Positions 51,982-60,888 are shown, numbered from the stretch's first letter. The stretch is 64,000 nucleotides of DNA from Desulfosporosinus meridiei DSM 13257 (GCF_000231385.2 NC_018515.1:4050501-4114500); one strand, 5' to 3'. Program-made: numbers and translations. Notes: generated by a model not told the origin, from the sequence alone.

Positions 51982-52318
51982 ACTATTAACCTCACTTTGG
52001 TCGATATTTAATTATATATTTCATGGTAGACGCAAAATCCGTACCCATAGTGAAACCTCAAAATTGGTAACTTATCTTTTATGAAAACAAAAGCATTTAG
52101 GTTCTATTGTAATATATCTGTTTAGCAGGAAAAACAACTAAATTATACTCCTTTCGACTAATATCGATTATAATCACATGTTTCTTCACGAAGTGTTGTT
52201 ATTCCTTCTTAAACCTAAAAATTATTAAAAGAAAACCCCGTGTGGTAATTCATCGATAAATCAATCAAGGGCTCTGACTCATAATTATGAGTCAGAGCCC
52301 TTTAAGCCCTTAAATTAC
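51982..52318 (-). other. Intergenic region upstream of the chemoreceptor gene
   Basis: A 337-bp stretch with an 18-bp-arm palindrome at 52267-52302. A weak SigD-like pattern (TAAA, 15-16 nt, AAAGATAA on the minus strand, near 52090) could drive the chemoreceptor. No ORF was found. Confidence 0.4.
52267..52302. repeat. 36-bp perfect palindrome
   Basis: Two 18-bp arms (AAGGGCTCTGACTCATAA and its complement) meet without a spacer. It follows the small gene that ends at 52319. There is only a weak T-rich stretch on the minus strand, so terminator function is plausible but not certain. Confidence 0.85.
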
Positions 52319-52573
52319 TTAGGTCAGTGATGTAGTACACTCTCTTTCATACTGTCGAACAAACTCCTCAAGTTGATAAGTAACCCCTTTACCTTTAAAC
52401 TCCAATGATACCTGCTGGGCATTCGGATTAAAACCGATAAACTTCATTCCGAGTAATTTGGCCATTTTGGATAATTCAATCCTCGCACCACGCCCGAAAT
52501 CTTGTAAATGCATCCAACAACACGCCCCTTTTTCTAGTCTGGTCATGACTTCAAAAAGATAATGGTATCCCAT
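52319..52573 (-). CDS. Small hypothetical protein (84 residues)
   Basis: I do not recognise the family. The sequence has a plausible soluble composition (ELSKMAKLLGMKFIGFNPNAQQVSLEFKGKGVTY). No RBS precedes the ATG or the internal ATG codons, which lowers confidence. A perfect palindrome follows the stop codon. Confidence 0.5.
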   Translation of the reverse strand: MGYHYLFEVMTRLEKGACCWMHLQDFGRGARIELSKMAKLLGMKFIGFNPNAQQVSLEFKGKGVTYQLEEFVRQYERECTTSLT

Positions 52574-52717
52574 TTTGGAACGCAGAAGTTATTAAGGTGG
52601 AACTTTAAATGATTTGGTTGATTTGATTTAACATTAGCTTAACATATCCTATTCAGGATATCCAGAGAACTAACCTTATCTAATATTCGATTTTTTAATT
52701 GATTTACCCATTTAGTT

Positions 52718-53104
52718 TCATGTTTGCCCCCATAGTCCCAATACGCTCATACCTGCTAAAATCAGCAAACAACCTAGGATCTTAGGCAGTGTCAGATCTT
52801 CTTGAAGGAATAGGGTTCCATACATAATAGCAATTACATAGCCTAATGAGACTAAGGGATAAGCATAACTAAGTTCCCAGCGCGAGATCACCACAAGCCA
52901 AAGAATGGAACTCACACCAAAACATGCAAAACCGCTAAAGATTGCCGGAGTAAGAATTATTGATCCCAGTTGTCTCCATATTCCTGTAACAGAAACTTTA
53001 CCATACTCAACCATACCTAAACGAAATAAAAACTGCCCTGTAGCCCCTAAAACAATGGAAAATAAAGCAATGACTAAAGGGCGAACCTCTAAAATTGAAG
53101 ACAT
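52718..53104 (-). CDS. EamA/SMR-like small membrane transporter
   Basis: A 128-residue protein with four predicted transmembrane helices (starting VIALFSIVLGATGQFLF; ending ILGCLLILAGMSVLGLWG). This is the half-size member of the drug/metabolite transporter superfamily, similar to ArnE-type or SMR subunits that work as dimers. The substrate is unknown. Confidence 0.75.
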   Translation of the reverse strand: MSSILEVRPLVIALFSIVLGATGQFLFRLGMVEYGKVSVTGIWRQLGSIILTPAIFSGFACFGVSSILWLVVISRWELSYAYPLVSLGYVIAIMYGTLFLQEDLTLPKILGCLLILAGMSVLGLWGQT

Positions 53105-53366
53105 GAAATCGTAACTCCTTGAAATTTTCTACTTTATCTAAAGTTGATATCAATTAAGTTTTCTCAAACTGCCCTTGATTTATACTTATGTTTCTCTATA
53201 TTTAATTCAATTATAAATATGCTTGTCTGACTATTAAATATTTGTTAATTCGGTTCCGGCTAAAAAACACATCGCGTCATAACTCCAATAGCAATGGGCC
53301 GATAACCCTGCAAAGGAGTCATCGACCCATTAAATATGCTGAACTATAGACTAGTTTAGTTTAGCT
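53105..53366 (-). other. Intergenic region between the activator and the DMT gene
   Basis: Contains a hairpin with arms AATGGGCCGAT (about 53297) and ATCGACCCATT (about 53332), about 35 bp after the activator gene, which may be its terminator. The rest is A/T-rich without ORFs. Confidence 0.4.
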
Positions 53367-54107
53367 CTAGGCTAGTAAAGCTGCCCCAAAAGCAGCGGTA
53401 AGCTCAGGTTCGGAAGGAATAACAATACTCCCCTTCAACTCTTGCTCAAGGAACTTAACAAGCAGCACATAATGGGCACCACCGCCGGTGAAAATTAAGG
53501 TTTCCGGCTGACCCATGGACTGGACAAAATTCGAAAGGCGTTTGGCAGTGCTTTTAAAAAGCCCGGCAACTACTTCCGGTTTGGGAACCCCTTTGGCAAG
53601 CATGGTAATAACCTCAGATTCGGCAAATACAGTACACATAGAATTAATCGCCATTGGCTTGGCCTCTGCTGCCAAATCCATCTCTGCGGGGGTTAGATCA
53701 AGCCCTTTAAGAATAACATCCAGAAAGCGACCTGTGCCCGCGGCACATTTATCGTTCATAATGAACTGGACTATTTTTCCCGCTGAATTCTTCTTAATAA
53801 CCTTGGCATCCTGCCCGCCCAAATCAAGAATAAACGGGTATTCCGGAAAATCCTCGTGACAGCCTCGACCTTGACAGGTGATCTCAGTAATTACCCTTCC
53901 CTCAGGGAAGTTAACTCTGCCATAGCCAGTGACTACAAGCTTATCGATTTTCTCCTCTACCCTTTCATTATACTCTTTCAGTAAGGCAATACCGGCTTGT
54001 ACCGAATCAAAGCGAGAAGGTACAACTTGACAGTACGCTCTTTCCTCTTGGTTCAATACCACCAATTTAGTGTTAACTGAACCCAGATCTAAGCCGGCAC
54101 GTCTCAT
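53367..54107 (-). CDS. ATP-dependent activator/reductase of the double-cubane protein (BadF/HgdC type)
   Basis: A 246-residue ASKHA ATPase: phosphate-1 loop GLDLGSVNTKLVV, DLGGQDAKVI, and TGGGAHYVL. Two cysteines in NDKCAAGTGRFLD and SMCTVFAESEV would hold a [4Fe-4S] cluster between two subunits. It uses ATP to push low-potential electrons into the partner enzyme encoded directly upstream, with which it overlaps by four bases (ATGA). Confidence 0.9.
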   Translation of the reverse strand: MRRAGLDLGSVNTKLVVLNQEERAYCQVVPSRFDSVQAGIALLKEYNERVEEKIDKLVVTGYGRVNFPEGRVITEITCQGRGCHEDFPEYPFILDLGGQDAKVIKKNSAGKIVQFIMNDKCAAGTGRFLDVILKGLDLTPAEMDLAAEAKPMAINSMCTVFAESEVITMLAKGVPKPEVVAGLFKSTAKRLSNFVQSMGQPETLIFTGGGAHYVLLVKFLEQELKGSIVIPSEPELTAAFGAALLA

Positions 54108-55372
54108 CCCCGGATCATCTCTATCAGGGCTTCAATCCTAGTCAGTAGTTGGCCTTGATCTTCTTCAGAAAAGTCACTTTCTAAACGCAAGAAAGGTATT
54201 TCTTGCTTCTCCATTTCTTTCCCAACGAAATAACCTTCCACGCCATAAGGCTGGCAGAACTGCAGGTTGAAATCTATCACTGCATCTGCCTTTAAGTTCT
54301 TAGCCATCGTTACGATATCCTCCAAGCGACCTTGATTAGGAGTGAAGCAAGCACAATTCACCTTCAATGGGCGCTTGGAGATGTTTGCTAGCATATCTGT
54401 AAGGGTATCTGCGGGTTCTGTCAGATCTTTAAAATAACGTTCCCCAGTACAAGTCTCTTCCCCAACGACCACTCCCCCAGCCTTTTCAATTAAAGCATGC
54501 AGCTTCCAGGCCGGGAGAGGTTGGGGAGTACCCGTCACTAAAATTCGTGGTGCATCAGCCGGGGCTGCTCCAACTTTGGCCTTAACCCGCTCATCAAGCT
54601 CATCACATAAAGCATTAACTTGAGCCGCAAAACGTACCGGATCATCAAAGAACGAAAGTTGATTTATTAGTAGAACATCTAAGCCATGTATAGGAGCAGG
54701 ATTGTGTTTTCTTAGATCTGCCAACCTTTGCAGAGCTTTCCGCTTATTGTTAATCTTCTCTATTCCTTGAGCAAGATTTTCTTTAGTTAATTCAACTTGG
54801 GTCTCACCTTCGATAAAGGAGGCAAATTCTCGTACTTCTTCTTCCCAAAGACGTGCATCCTTCTCATTTTTCTTTTGAGGAAGTTCCATTACGTAGGTTG
54901 GGATATGTTCATTTAAGAGTTCCCAGGCCTTCTTCTTGCCATCACAGGTAGTCTCACCAATGACCCAATCGGAAACCTGAAAATACGGGCAAATTCGATC
55001 TAATTTGAAGCCCATTGTTGACTTAATAAGCGGACATAGGTTGCGTGGCAGAACCTTTTCCCCTGAGGGAACCGTAAACTGGGCACCGGCACATAAACCG
55101 ATACTGGCACTGCCGGTTGCTACGACAATTTCTTCAGGGACGTAGACACAAAAGGTAGAGAATACCTTAGCGCCGGCTTCTTTCATGGCATAAAGCTCAT
55201 GGACACGAATGCCATGGACATCTCCCACGACAGCATCAAAATATCCCATTCCGGTGGGACGATTTTCTCTGTTCAAAAAAAGTTCAGTAAATATCTGGGG
55301 CACCGGAGCTAAAAATTCATCATGCTTATCTAGGTCCATGTTCAAACGTTCCCATAACTCTCTGTTCTCCAT
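54104..55372 (-). CDS. Double-cubane cluster protein, 2-hydroxyacyl-CoA dehydratase D-family (YjiM-like)
   Basis: A 422-residue HgdB/BcrB/C-family protein with ten cysteines (for example FSTFCVYVPEE, SIGLCAGAQF, RNLCPLIKS, RICPYF, ETCTGERYF, VNCACFTPNQGR, LQFCQPYGVEG). It is a single-subunit type with a matching activator only, and no second dehydratase subunit or CoA-transferase is nearby. That pattern fits the double-cubane [8Fe-9S] cluster proteins that reduce small molecules, rather than a fermentative dehydratase. The physiological substrate is unknown. Confidence 0.85.
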   Translation of the reverse strand: MENRELWERLNMDLDKHDEFLAPVPQIFTELFLNRENRPTGMGYFDAVVGDVHGIRVHELYAMKEAGAKVFSTFCVYVPEEIVVATGSASIGLCAGAQFTVPSGEKVLPRNLCPLIKSTMGFKLDRICPYFQVSDWVIGETTCDGKKKAWELLNEHIPTYVMELPQKKNEKDARLWEEEVREFASFIEGETQVELTKENLAQGIEKINNKRKALQRLADLRKHNPAPIHGLDVLLINQLSFFDDPVRFAAQVNALCDELDERVKAKVGAAPADAPRILVTGTPQPLPAWKLHALIEKAGGVVVGEETCTGERYFKDLTEPADTLTDMLANISKRPLKVNCACFTPNQGRLEDIVTMAKNLKADAVIDFNLQFCQPYGVEGYFVGKEMEKQEIPFLRLESDFSEEDQGQLLTRIEALIEMIRG

Positions 55373-55522
55373 TAATTGTTTTCCCCCTTAATAAAATCTA
55401 TAGATACAAGTTAATTAATTATATCACGTTATTGTTATGCTATTATATAACCCAGTAGTAATTTTACATACAAATTAGGCCATCAATTACCCTTCATTGC
55501 TGGCACAGATACATAAATGAAT

Positions 55523-55551
55523 TTGAAATGTTCAGTAATTTATGATATATT
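55523..55551 (+). promoter_or_regulatory. Sigma-A promoter for the SCP2 gene
   Basis: TTGAAA (55523-55528), 17-nt spacer, TATATT (55546-55551). It lies about 65 bp before the SCP2 gene start. The A/T-rich 240-bp region also carries the divergent double-cubane gene's promoter, not clearly resolved. Confidence 0.65.
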
Positions 55552-55615
55552 TTTCTAGAATGTGAAAACTTTCATAACATTATGACTATGTGGGAATAAG
55601 GGAGGAAAATGAAGA

Positions 55616-55942
55616 ATGAGCGCCAGAGATGAATTACAGGAACTTGTCGAAAAGATGAATGCCAACCCCCAACATATTGCTTCTGAAAAAGACCGCATCT
55701 ATCAGATTAATCTTGAGGAAAGTGGCCCGCTGCAAATTGTGTTTAAAGCAGGTCAGGTGCAAGTTGTCGAAGGAGCTGCTCCGGATGCAGAAGTAACTTT
55801 GATAATGAACGAAAAAAACTTCTCAAAAATGTTAAAAGATAAGTTAAATACTACAATGGCCTTTATGACAGGGGGATTAAAGGTTGAAGGAAAAATGGGC
55901 CTGGCTTTAAAGCTACAGGAGATCGTGAAATTATATCAGTAG
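55616..55942 (+). CDS. SCP2 sterol-binding-like domain protein
   Basis: A 108-residue stand-alone SCP2 domain (YQINLEESGPLQIVFKAGQVQVVEGAAPDAEVTLIMNEKNF; FMTGGLKVEGKMGLALKLQEIVK). Such proteins bind hydrophobic ligands such as acyl chains. GGGAGG lies ten bases before the ATG. It diverges from the double-cubane operon. Confidence 0.88.
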   Translation: MSARDELQELVEKMNANPQHIASEKDRIYQINLEESGPLQIVFKAGQVQVVEGAAPDAEVTLIMNEKNFSKMLKDKLNTTMAFMTGGLKVEGKMGLALKLQEIVKLYQ

Positions 55943-56064
55943 TTATTTTGTTACGATTCTAAATGAACGAATGTTCATTCATTAAATAATCTTATTACAA
56001 CCTCCTCTCCATGTACATTCCATTCCTCAAAATTTTGAGATGCACACGTTTAAACTCACACAAA

Positions 56065-56093
56065 AACCCTGGGAGATCATCTTTCCCAGGGTT
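56065..56093. terminator. Bidirectional terminator between the SCP2 and rnpB genes
   Basis: A 10-bp perfect stem (AACCCTGGGA / TCCCAGGGTT) followed by AACTTTTT on the plus strand and by TTTTTG on the minus strand. It serves the SCP2 gene and RNase P RNA. Confidence 0.88.
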
Positions 56094-56205
56094 AACTTTT
56101 TAAATTGGATAAAGGTTATGGCTCTTCCTGTATTTAAATTCTTTCAGGAAAAACTGAAGGGAAACGGTTAAGCATATTAATGCCCTAACCAGTTTCCCAC
56201 GGATT

Positions 56206-56585
56206 GCGAAGTCACCCATAAGCCGAGTTCTGTACCTCTTAAAAGAGGTGATGATCATCTATCTCGAACCGCCGTTACCGACGGCCTCTAGCGACCTTAC
56301 CCGGGAACAAAAACGGGCCGTTCATCGTTCCCCTATTCGGTCTTGCTCCAGGTGGGGTTTACATGGCCAGCCAGTCACCTGACTGCCGGTGAGCTCTTAC
56401 CTCGCCTTTCCACCCTTACCTACTCGGAAGTCAGTAGACCTCCGCTATCGGCGGTATATCTCTGTTGCACTTTCCTTGGGGTTTCCCCCACTGGGCGTTA
56501 CCCAGCACCTTGCCCTATGGAGCTCGGACTTTCCTCAGAGACGATCTTTCGATCCCTGTCTCCGCGATCATCTGGTTGACTTCGC
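56206..56585 (-). ncRNA. rnpB: RNase P RNA, class A
   Basis: About 380 nt. Universally conserved parts are seen on the minus strand: GAGGAAAGTCC near the 5' end, GGTAACGCCC, GTGCAACAGAGA, and ACAGAACTCGGCTTATGG near the 3' end. Terminal helix P1 pairs GCGAAGTCA (5') with TGACTTCGC (3'), fixing the ends. This RNA cuts the 5' leader from tRNA precursors. Open frames in this region are not genes. Confidence 0.95.
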
Positions 56586-56638
56586 TTTGTTATATTACTA
56601 AAAAAAATTGATTTGGTCAAATGGAGAGTTTTGGGTAA

Positions 56639-56794
56639 TCAATTGACTTTTGACTTTTGCTCGTTCATTTCTTCAATTTGATCATCAATATCCATTAGTT
56701 CTGTCAGCCATTTTGCTCTATTAGCGTTATCCTGAAGAATATTAGCCAAAACCTTTTCCCGTTGGAGTCTCAAAATTTCAGTGCGATTCATCAT
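56639..56794 (-). CDS. Small hypothetical protein (51 residues)
   Basis: A short helical, charged protein (LRLQREKVLANILQDNANRAKWLTELMDIDDQIEEM). I do not recognise it. The ATG at 56794 has AAAGGAG upstream; the longer upstream frame has no RBS. It lies just upstream of rnpB. Confidence 0.6.
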   Translation of the reverse strand: MMNRTEILRLQREKVLANILQDNANRAKWLTELMDIDDQIEEMNEQKSKVN

Positions 56795-57036
56795 TGTTGC
56801 ATTTCTCCTTTCAAAATCGATTGTATCGAAGGACCTGTTAATTTCTAAATAGCACCTAGAACGCATATTATTTAGAAAGAACTTTATTATCAGATAATTC
56901 CTTACAACAGTATAGTAATATATTTCACAATTACTGTCAAGTGGTAATAATTTCTTTCACAAACTAAATCTCTGTTTCTATCCCTTTATAATTAAAATAT
57001 CCTATGAAGCCATACCCTGACTCCATAGGATATTTA

Positions 57037-57879
57037 TTATTTCCACGGCGAGCGATTTCTTGAACTGACTAAGATCTCAATTCCTTGAAGGGCTTTCTCT
57101 GCTGATAGAAAATCTTTCAATAGTTTTAACATCGGGGCCTCAGTCAAAAAATGTCCTAGATCTCCGATAGCCATTCCTCCTTCAAGAGCATCAAGAGCCG
57201 CATGATGGTCTACATCACCTGTAATCAGTAAGTCAGCTCCTTTAAACAATGCTTTCGGAACGAAACGGCCTCCACTTCCATTAACAATGGCTACTTTTCT
57301 AATTTCTTGATCTAAAGAGCCTGCCAAGCGAACTCCGGTAAGATCATAGGCTTGAGCATAGATTTGCGCTTGCTTCAATTTGTCAAGAAACTTCGACCAT
57401 AAATCACTTAACTTTTGAGGATGCCTTAAATACCCTGAAACTCCATAGCCATGTTCCTGAGTATCATTACGGTTAGGATTAAAGTCATATACTCGCTCCA
57501 AATATTCCATCTTATCCAGCTCCAGCAATTCTCCTAAAATGGAACTGGAGGATAGTCTGGACTGATCCAAATTCGTGTGGGCAGCATAATAGGCTATATC
57601 ATTTTTAAATAAGCTTAATGGAACTTGTGCTGCAGCATTATCTGATCTTAGGTTTTTGAGGGGACGGAAAATTAGCGGGTGATGAGCTACAATAAGCTGA
57701 GCTCCATATTCTTTAGCTTCTTCGATAACATCTAAAGTACAGTCCAGCGTCAGCATTATTCGTTCAACAGGCTTCGATCCGCTTCCAACCAGCAAGCCAA
57801 CATTGTCCCACTCTTCAGCCCAAGATTTTGGCGCAATCTTTTCAATCACCTGGGCGACTAAGCCAACTGTTACTGCCAT
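57037..57879 (-). CDS. Nif3-like dinuclear metal-centre protein (YqfO)
   Basis: A 280-residue NIF3 family protein. Metal-binding motifs are VAHHPLIFRPLK, AAHTNLDQS and TGDVDHHAALDA. Annotated in databases as GTP cyclohydrolase I type 2, but the true activity is not settled. It overlaps trmK by ten bases, the conserved trmK-nif3 order after rpoD. Confidence 0.9.
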   Translation of the reverse strand: MAVTVGLVAQVIEKIAPKSWAEEWDNVGLLVGSGSKPVERIMLTLDCTLDVIEEAKEYGAQLIVAHHPLIFRPLKNLRSDNAAAQVPLSLFKNDIAYYAAHTNLDQSRLSSSSILGELLELDKMEYLERVYDFNPNRNDTQEHGYGVSGYLRHPQKLSDLWSKFLDKLKQAQIYAQAYDLTGVRLAGSLDQEIRKVAIVNGSGGRFVPKALFKGADLLITGDVDHHAALDALEGGMAIGDLGHFLTEAPMLKLLKDFLSAEKALQGIEILVSSRNRSPWK

Positions 57880-58667
57880 GAACTCAATCCCTCCACTAAT
57901 GTCAATTTATATGAAACTTCTCTGATCTTCTCGATAATCTCCGGACTGTTGGATTTTTTCATCTGTTTCATTTGGATCAACAATCTGTCACGATATTCGT
58001 TGAATTGCTTAGTTAAAAGCTCTTTATGTCCTTCCAAAATCAGTGGGCCAAACTGCCAAACCAATATATGTACTATACTTTGAAACTCCTTCTCCGTCAT
58101 CTGCTCTTTCTCTGCCAGAGGGTATAGACGCTGTGCCCAAACCGTTTCTCTCTCTTGAAGTTCATCTAAGCCCCATCCCGATTCCTTAGAAAAAGCCATT
58201 ACAACATAAATTCTCTCATCTTCTTCTACTAACCTCTCAAACCCTAACTTCCATCCTTGCTCTAATAAAGTTAAGCGAACAGCCCCTTCGGCACCCTGAG
58301 GTTGAAGGATAAGGTTAGAAATCCCCTTCATAACATCCGGTCGAGCAGAAAAAATCTCTAACATAGTTCTGCCGCCCATTCCGGCAAGGGTCAAGGTATT
58401 CACTTCCCCAACCTCCAGGGGCATTAACCCATCACCAAATCTAACGTCGAGAGAGTCTCCAAGTTTACGACTTTTCACTGCAGTTAAAGCAGATTTATAA
58501 GGCCCTTCATGTACGTCTATAGCCACTGCTTTAGCAATCTTTTCGGTCTCATAAAGGAAGATCGGCAAATAGGCATGATCTGTCCCTATATCTCCTAGGA
58601 TTGAACCCTCGGGTACTAAGGAGGCTACCGCCTGAAGACGGGGACCTAAACTAACTGATACTGTCAT
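57870..58667 (-). CDS. trmK: tRNA (adenine-22-N1)-methyltransferase TrmK
   Basis: A 265-residue class I SAM methyltransferase (ILGDIGTDHAYLPIFL; AIDVHEGPYKSAL; NTLTLAGMGGRTMLEI; LILQPQGAE). It methylates A22 of tRNA. A C-terminal coiled extension (about 200-265) is a normal feature of the family. Close linkage to rpoD, dnaG and nif3 is conserved in Firmicutes. Confidence 0.93.
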   Translation of the reverse strand: MTVSVSLGPRLQAVASLVPEGSILGDIGTDHAYLPIFLYETEKIAKAVAIDVHEGPYKSALTAVKSRKLGDSLDVRFGDGLMPLEVGEVNTLTLAGMGGRTMLEIFSARPDVMKGISNLILQPQGAEGAVRLTLLEQGWKLGFERLVEEDERIYVVMAFSKESGWGLDELQERETVWAQRLYPLAEKEQMTEKEFQSIVHILVWQFGPLILEGHKELLTKQFNEYRDRLLIQMKQMKKSNSPEIIEKIREVSYKLTLVEGLSSWQ

Positions 58668-58873
58668 ATTTTCACCTCATCAAGGAAACTAGCTCAAAAT
58701 TTATCTCTTAATCACAAGATGATATCATAATTTATAGAATTTATCCACGTGCTGTGAGAAGAGTCCCACGTCTAACGATAGTATAAGTGGGGGAGATTCG
58801 TTCACCATCCTAAATCTATTATATCCAAAAAGAAGGCCCCTAGGGACATAGATATCTGACTTTAAAGACAATT

Positions 58874-58919
58874 AGCATGTCCAACAAATCGACAGCGCTG
58901 TCGAATTGTTGGACATGCT
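58874..58919. repeat. 46-bp near-perfect palindrome
   Basis: AGCATGTCCAACAAATCGAC and its complement meet at GCGC with one mismatch in 23 pairs. Contains a TGTCGAAT core. No T-tract follows. Confidence 0.85.
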
Positions 58920-58992
58920 CTGAATGGTTTATTTTAGCCAAATTAAACAAGCTTCCATCATTGTAAAATTACTACTGGGTTAGAAACATTAA

Positions 58993-59040
58993 AGGTGCAG
59001 CTCTAATAAATATCTGAGGATACTTATTAGAACTGCACCT
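58993..59040. terminator. Long hairpin, probable terminator
   Basis: 22-bp arms (AGGTGCAG.TCTAATAA.TATC) with two mismatches and a four-base loop. On the plus strand ACTTTTTTT follows; on the minus strand TTTAATGTTTC. It lies after the acetolactate-synthase-like gene on the minus strand. Confidence 0.6.
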
Positions 59041-59143
59041 ACTTTTTTTATTGATTGATTTATTTATTTATTCTTTATTCATTACACCCATTCGAGAATA
59101 AGCGGATGTTCCTACCGTCAAGTAATGACTGCCACCGACTACT

Positions 59144-60820
59144 TCAAGCAACTCCACCACTGGAGGCTAACCTTTGCTCCTCCGAATTAACCATAACCTC
59201 AATTAAGTAAGGACGATAAGCACTAAATCCCCTCGTTAATGCACCTGGTATCTGATTAATTCTTTCAACGGATTCAGCCTCGACTCCTAAGCCTTTGGCT
59301 GCTGAAACAAAGTCTAATCCATTTTGACGGCTTTGATCATGATTAAAGACTAGGATGACAATCGGAATTAAATTTTTTGCTGCCGTGGCCAGCTCTTGAA
59401 GAGAAATACTTAGACTTGCATCCTCCATAATGTTTATGACCTGACGTTGGGGATAAGCCAGCTGAGCCCCCATTGATGCACCAAGTCCCCATCCTTTACT
59501 GCCTGCACAACCAGTGATTAAAAAAGTTCTTGACTCATACATTTCATTTAATTGTGAAGCCCAAAGTTGACTTAATTCAGAATCCAGCGCCACAATTGCA
59601 TCCGGTCGGAGTCCTTTCCTAACCTCTAAAATCGCTTGCAGAGATTTCGAAGGATTCTCTGTAAAATTGGTTTGGCGAGCGATTCTTGCTTTTTCTTTTT
59701 GCAGGGCTACGATTCTATCCATCGCCTCAGTCTTAGGCTTATATTTGCAGCCTAAGATATAGCTGCTGAAGCTTTGTATAAAGCCTTTAATATCTGAAAC
59801 TATTGTCAAATCTACCGGAGCAGATTCTGAAAGGTTATCATCTTCCTTATTAACGTTAATAACCTTACGCTCTTCAGTAAGTAAAGTTATTTCTCCCATA
59901 CTTCGATAGTCGAATCTTCCACCTAAATTTATAATAAGGTCTGCCTCTGAAATTGTTTTATTGCCCAGGGGGGTTTGACAGATAGTTCCTACCATTCCTG
60001 CATAAAGAGGGTGGTAATTAGGGAATCCTTCCTTACCAAGGATTGAGGAAACTACCGGGATCTGCAAAAGTTGAGCCAGCCTTACCAGATCTTCCGCCGC
60101 CCTTCCTGCAATTCCCCCGCCAACCATAATAACAGGTCTTTTCGCTTCCTCTAACATTTTATAGACTATTTCCAGTTGACTATCTGTTGCTTGACCTAAA
60201 TTATTTGGCACTTGCTTCTCTTCTTTGAAATATTCCTTCAGGTTTAACTTTAGCTGCCCTAGCTGAATATTAACAGGAATATCTATTAAGACAGGTCCCT
60301 TCCTGCCCATGTTTGCCAGCTTCCATGCCTCATTCATTACCCTTGGCAGATCATCTGTCTCTGTGACAAGATAAGCAGCTTTCGTAACCGGTTTGGCCAT
60401 TTCAACAATTGGAGCTTCCTGAAAAGCTTCTTTTCCTATTAAATCTGTCTCAACTTGACCAGTAAAGGCAATTAAGGGAACAGAATCCCCATAGGCACTA
60501 TATAGACCTGTCAGGAAGTTAGTTGCACCAGGGCCTGAAGCAGCAGCACAGATCCCTACTTTTCCCGTTGATCTAGCGTATCCATCCGCCATGAAAATTG
60601 CAGTTTGTTCATGCCTTACACTAATCGAGCGCATAAGATCCTGCCCCAGCACCGCGTCATAAAAGGGTAAAATTGCCGCTCCAGGAATCCCATAGATCTG
60701 AGTCACTCCCTTATGTTCTAAGAACTTTACGATGAATTGTGCCCCAGTCATTTCAGCATCTTTTTCTAGCTCATCAGCAAAATAGTGTTTCACCTGTCCT
60801 TCTAATTCCCAGCGCGTCAT
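59144..60820 (-). CDS. ThDP-dependent acetolactate-synthase-like enzyme with altered GDG motif
   Basis: A 558-residue three-domain ThDP enzyme. The N-terminal catalytic Glu71 is present (SVRHEQTAIFMADGYAR), and so are GPGATN and the central GGGIAGRA domain. In the C-terminal ThDP domain the usual GDG is replaced by E466-D467-A468 (NIMEDASLSISLQELATA), although the later Asn is kept (FNHDQS). Closest by eye to the acetolactate synthase family. Glyoxylate carboligase is excluded because that enzyme has Val in place of the Glu. No small regulatory subunit or ilv genes are nearby, so a biosynthetic role is doubtful. RBS AAGGGGGAG. Confidence 0.8.
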   Translation of the reverse strand: MTRWELEGQVKHYFADELEKDAEMTGAQFIVKFLEHKGVTQIYGIPGAAILPFYDAVLGQDLMRSISVRHEQTAIFMADGYARSTGKVGICAAASGPGATNFLTGLYSAYGDSVPLIAFTGQVETDLIGKEAFQEAPIVEMAKPVTKAAYLVTETDDLPRVMNEAWKLANMGRKGPVLIDIPVNIQLGQLKLNLKEYFKEEKQVPNNLGQATDSQLEIVYKMLEEAKRPVIMVGGGIAGRAAEDLVRLAQLLQIPVVSSILGKEGFPNYHPLYAGMVGTICQTPLGNKTISEADLIINLGGRFDYRSMGEITLLTEERKVINVNKEDDNLSESAPVDLTIVSDIKGFIQSFSSYILGCKYKPKTEAMDRIVALQKEKARIARQTNFTENPSKSLQAILEVRKGLRPDAIVALDSELSQLWASQLNEMYESRTFLITGCAGSKGWGLGASMGAQLAYPQRQVINIMEDASLSISLQELATAAKNLIPIVILVFNHDQSRQNGLDFVSAAKGLGVEAESVERINQIPGALTRGFSAYRPYLIEVMVNSEEQRLASSGGVA

Positions 60821-60888
60821 GGTCGTCTCCCCCTTCTAATCCACTTCAAATCAGATTGTAAGCAATCTGAAAAATCATCTCAATTATT

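Larger units (their letters stand above)
58668..59143. other. Intergenic region with two long palindromes
   Basis: Between trmK and the acetolactate-synthase-like gene. 58874-58919 is a 46-bp palindrome with one mismatched pair. 58993-59040 has 22-bp arms with two mismatches and is followed on the plus strand by ACTTTTTTT. A possible 29-codon frame lies at 59068-59157. Otherwise no genes. Confidence 0.6.

Noticed and set aside
52016-52075. GACGCAAAATCC on the plus strand, resembling a GEMM riboswitch core
   Set aside because: The upstream GGCAAACC-hairpin and closing GGUUGCC are missing, and no plus-strand gene follows.
56343-56601. Open frames of 70-78 codons on the plus strand
   Set aside because: They lie over the RNase P RNA gene on the opposite strand.
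59144-60820. Glyoxylate carboligase
   Set aside because: That enzyme has Val instead of the catalytic Glu; Glu71 is present here.
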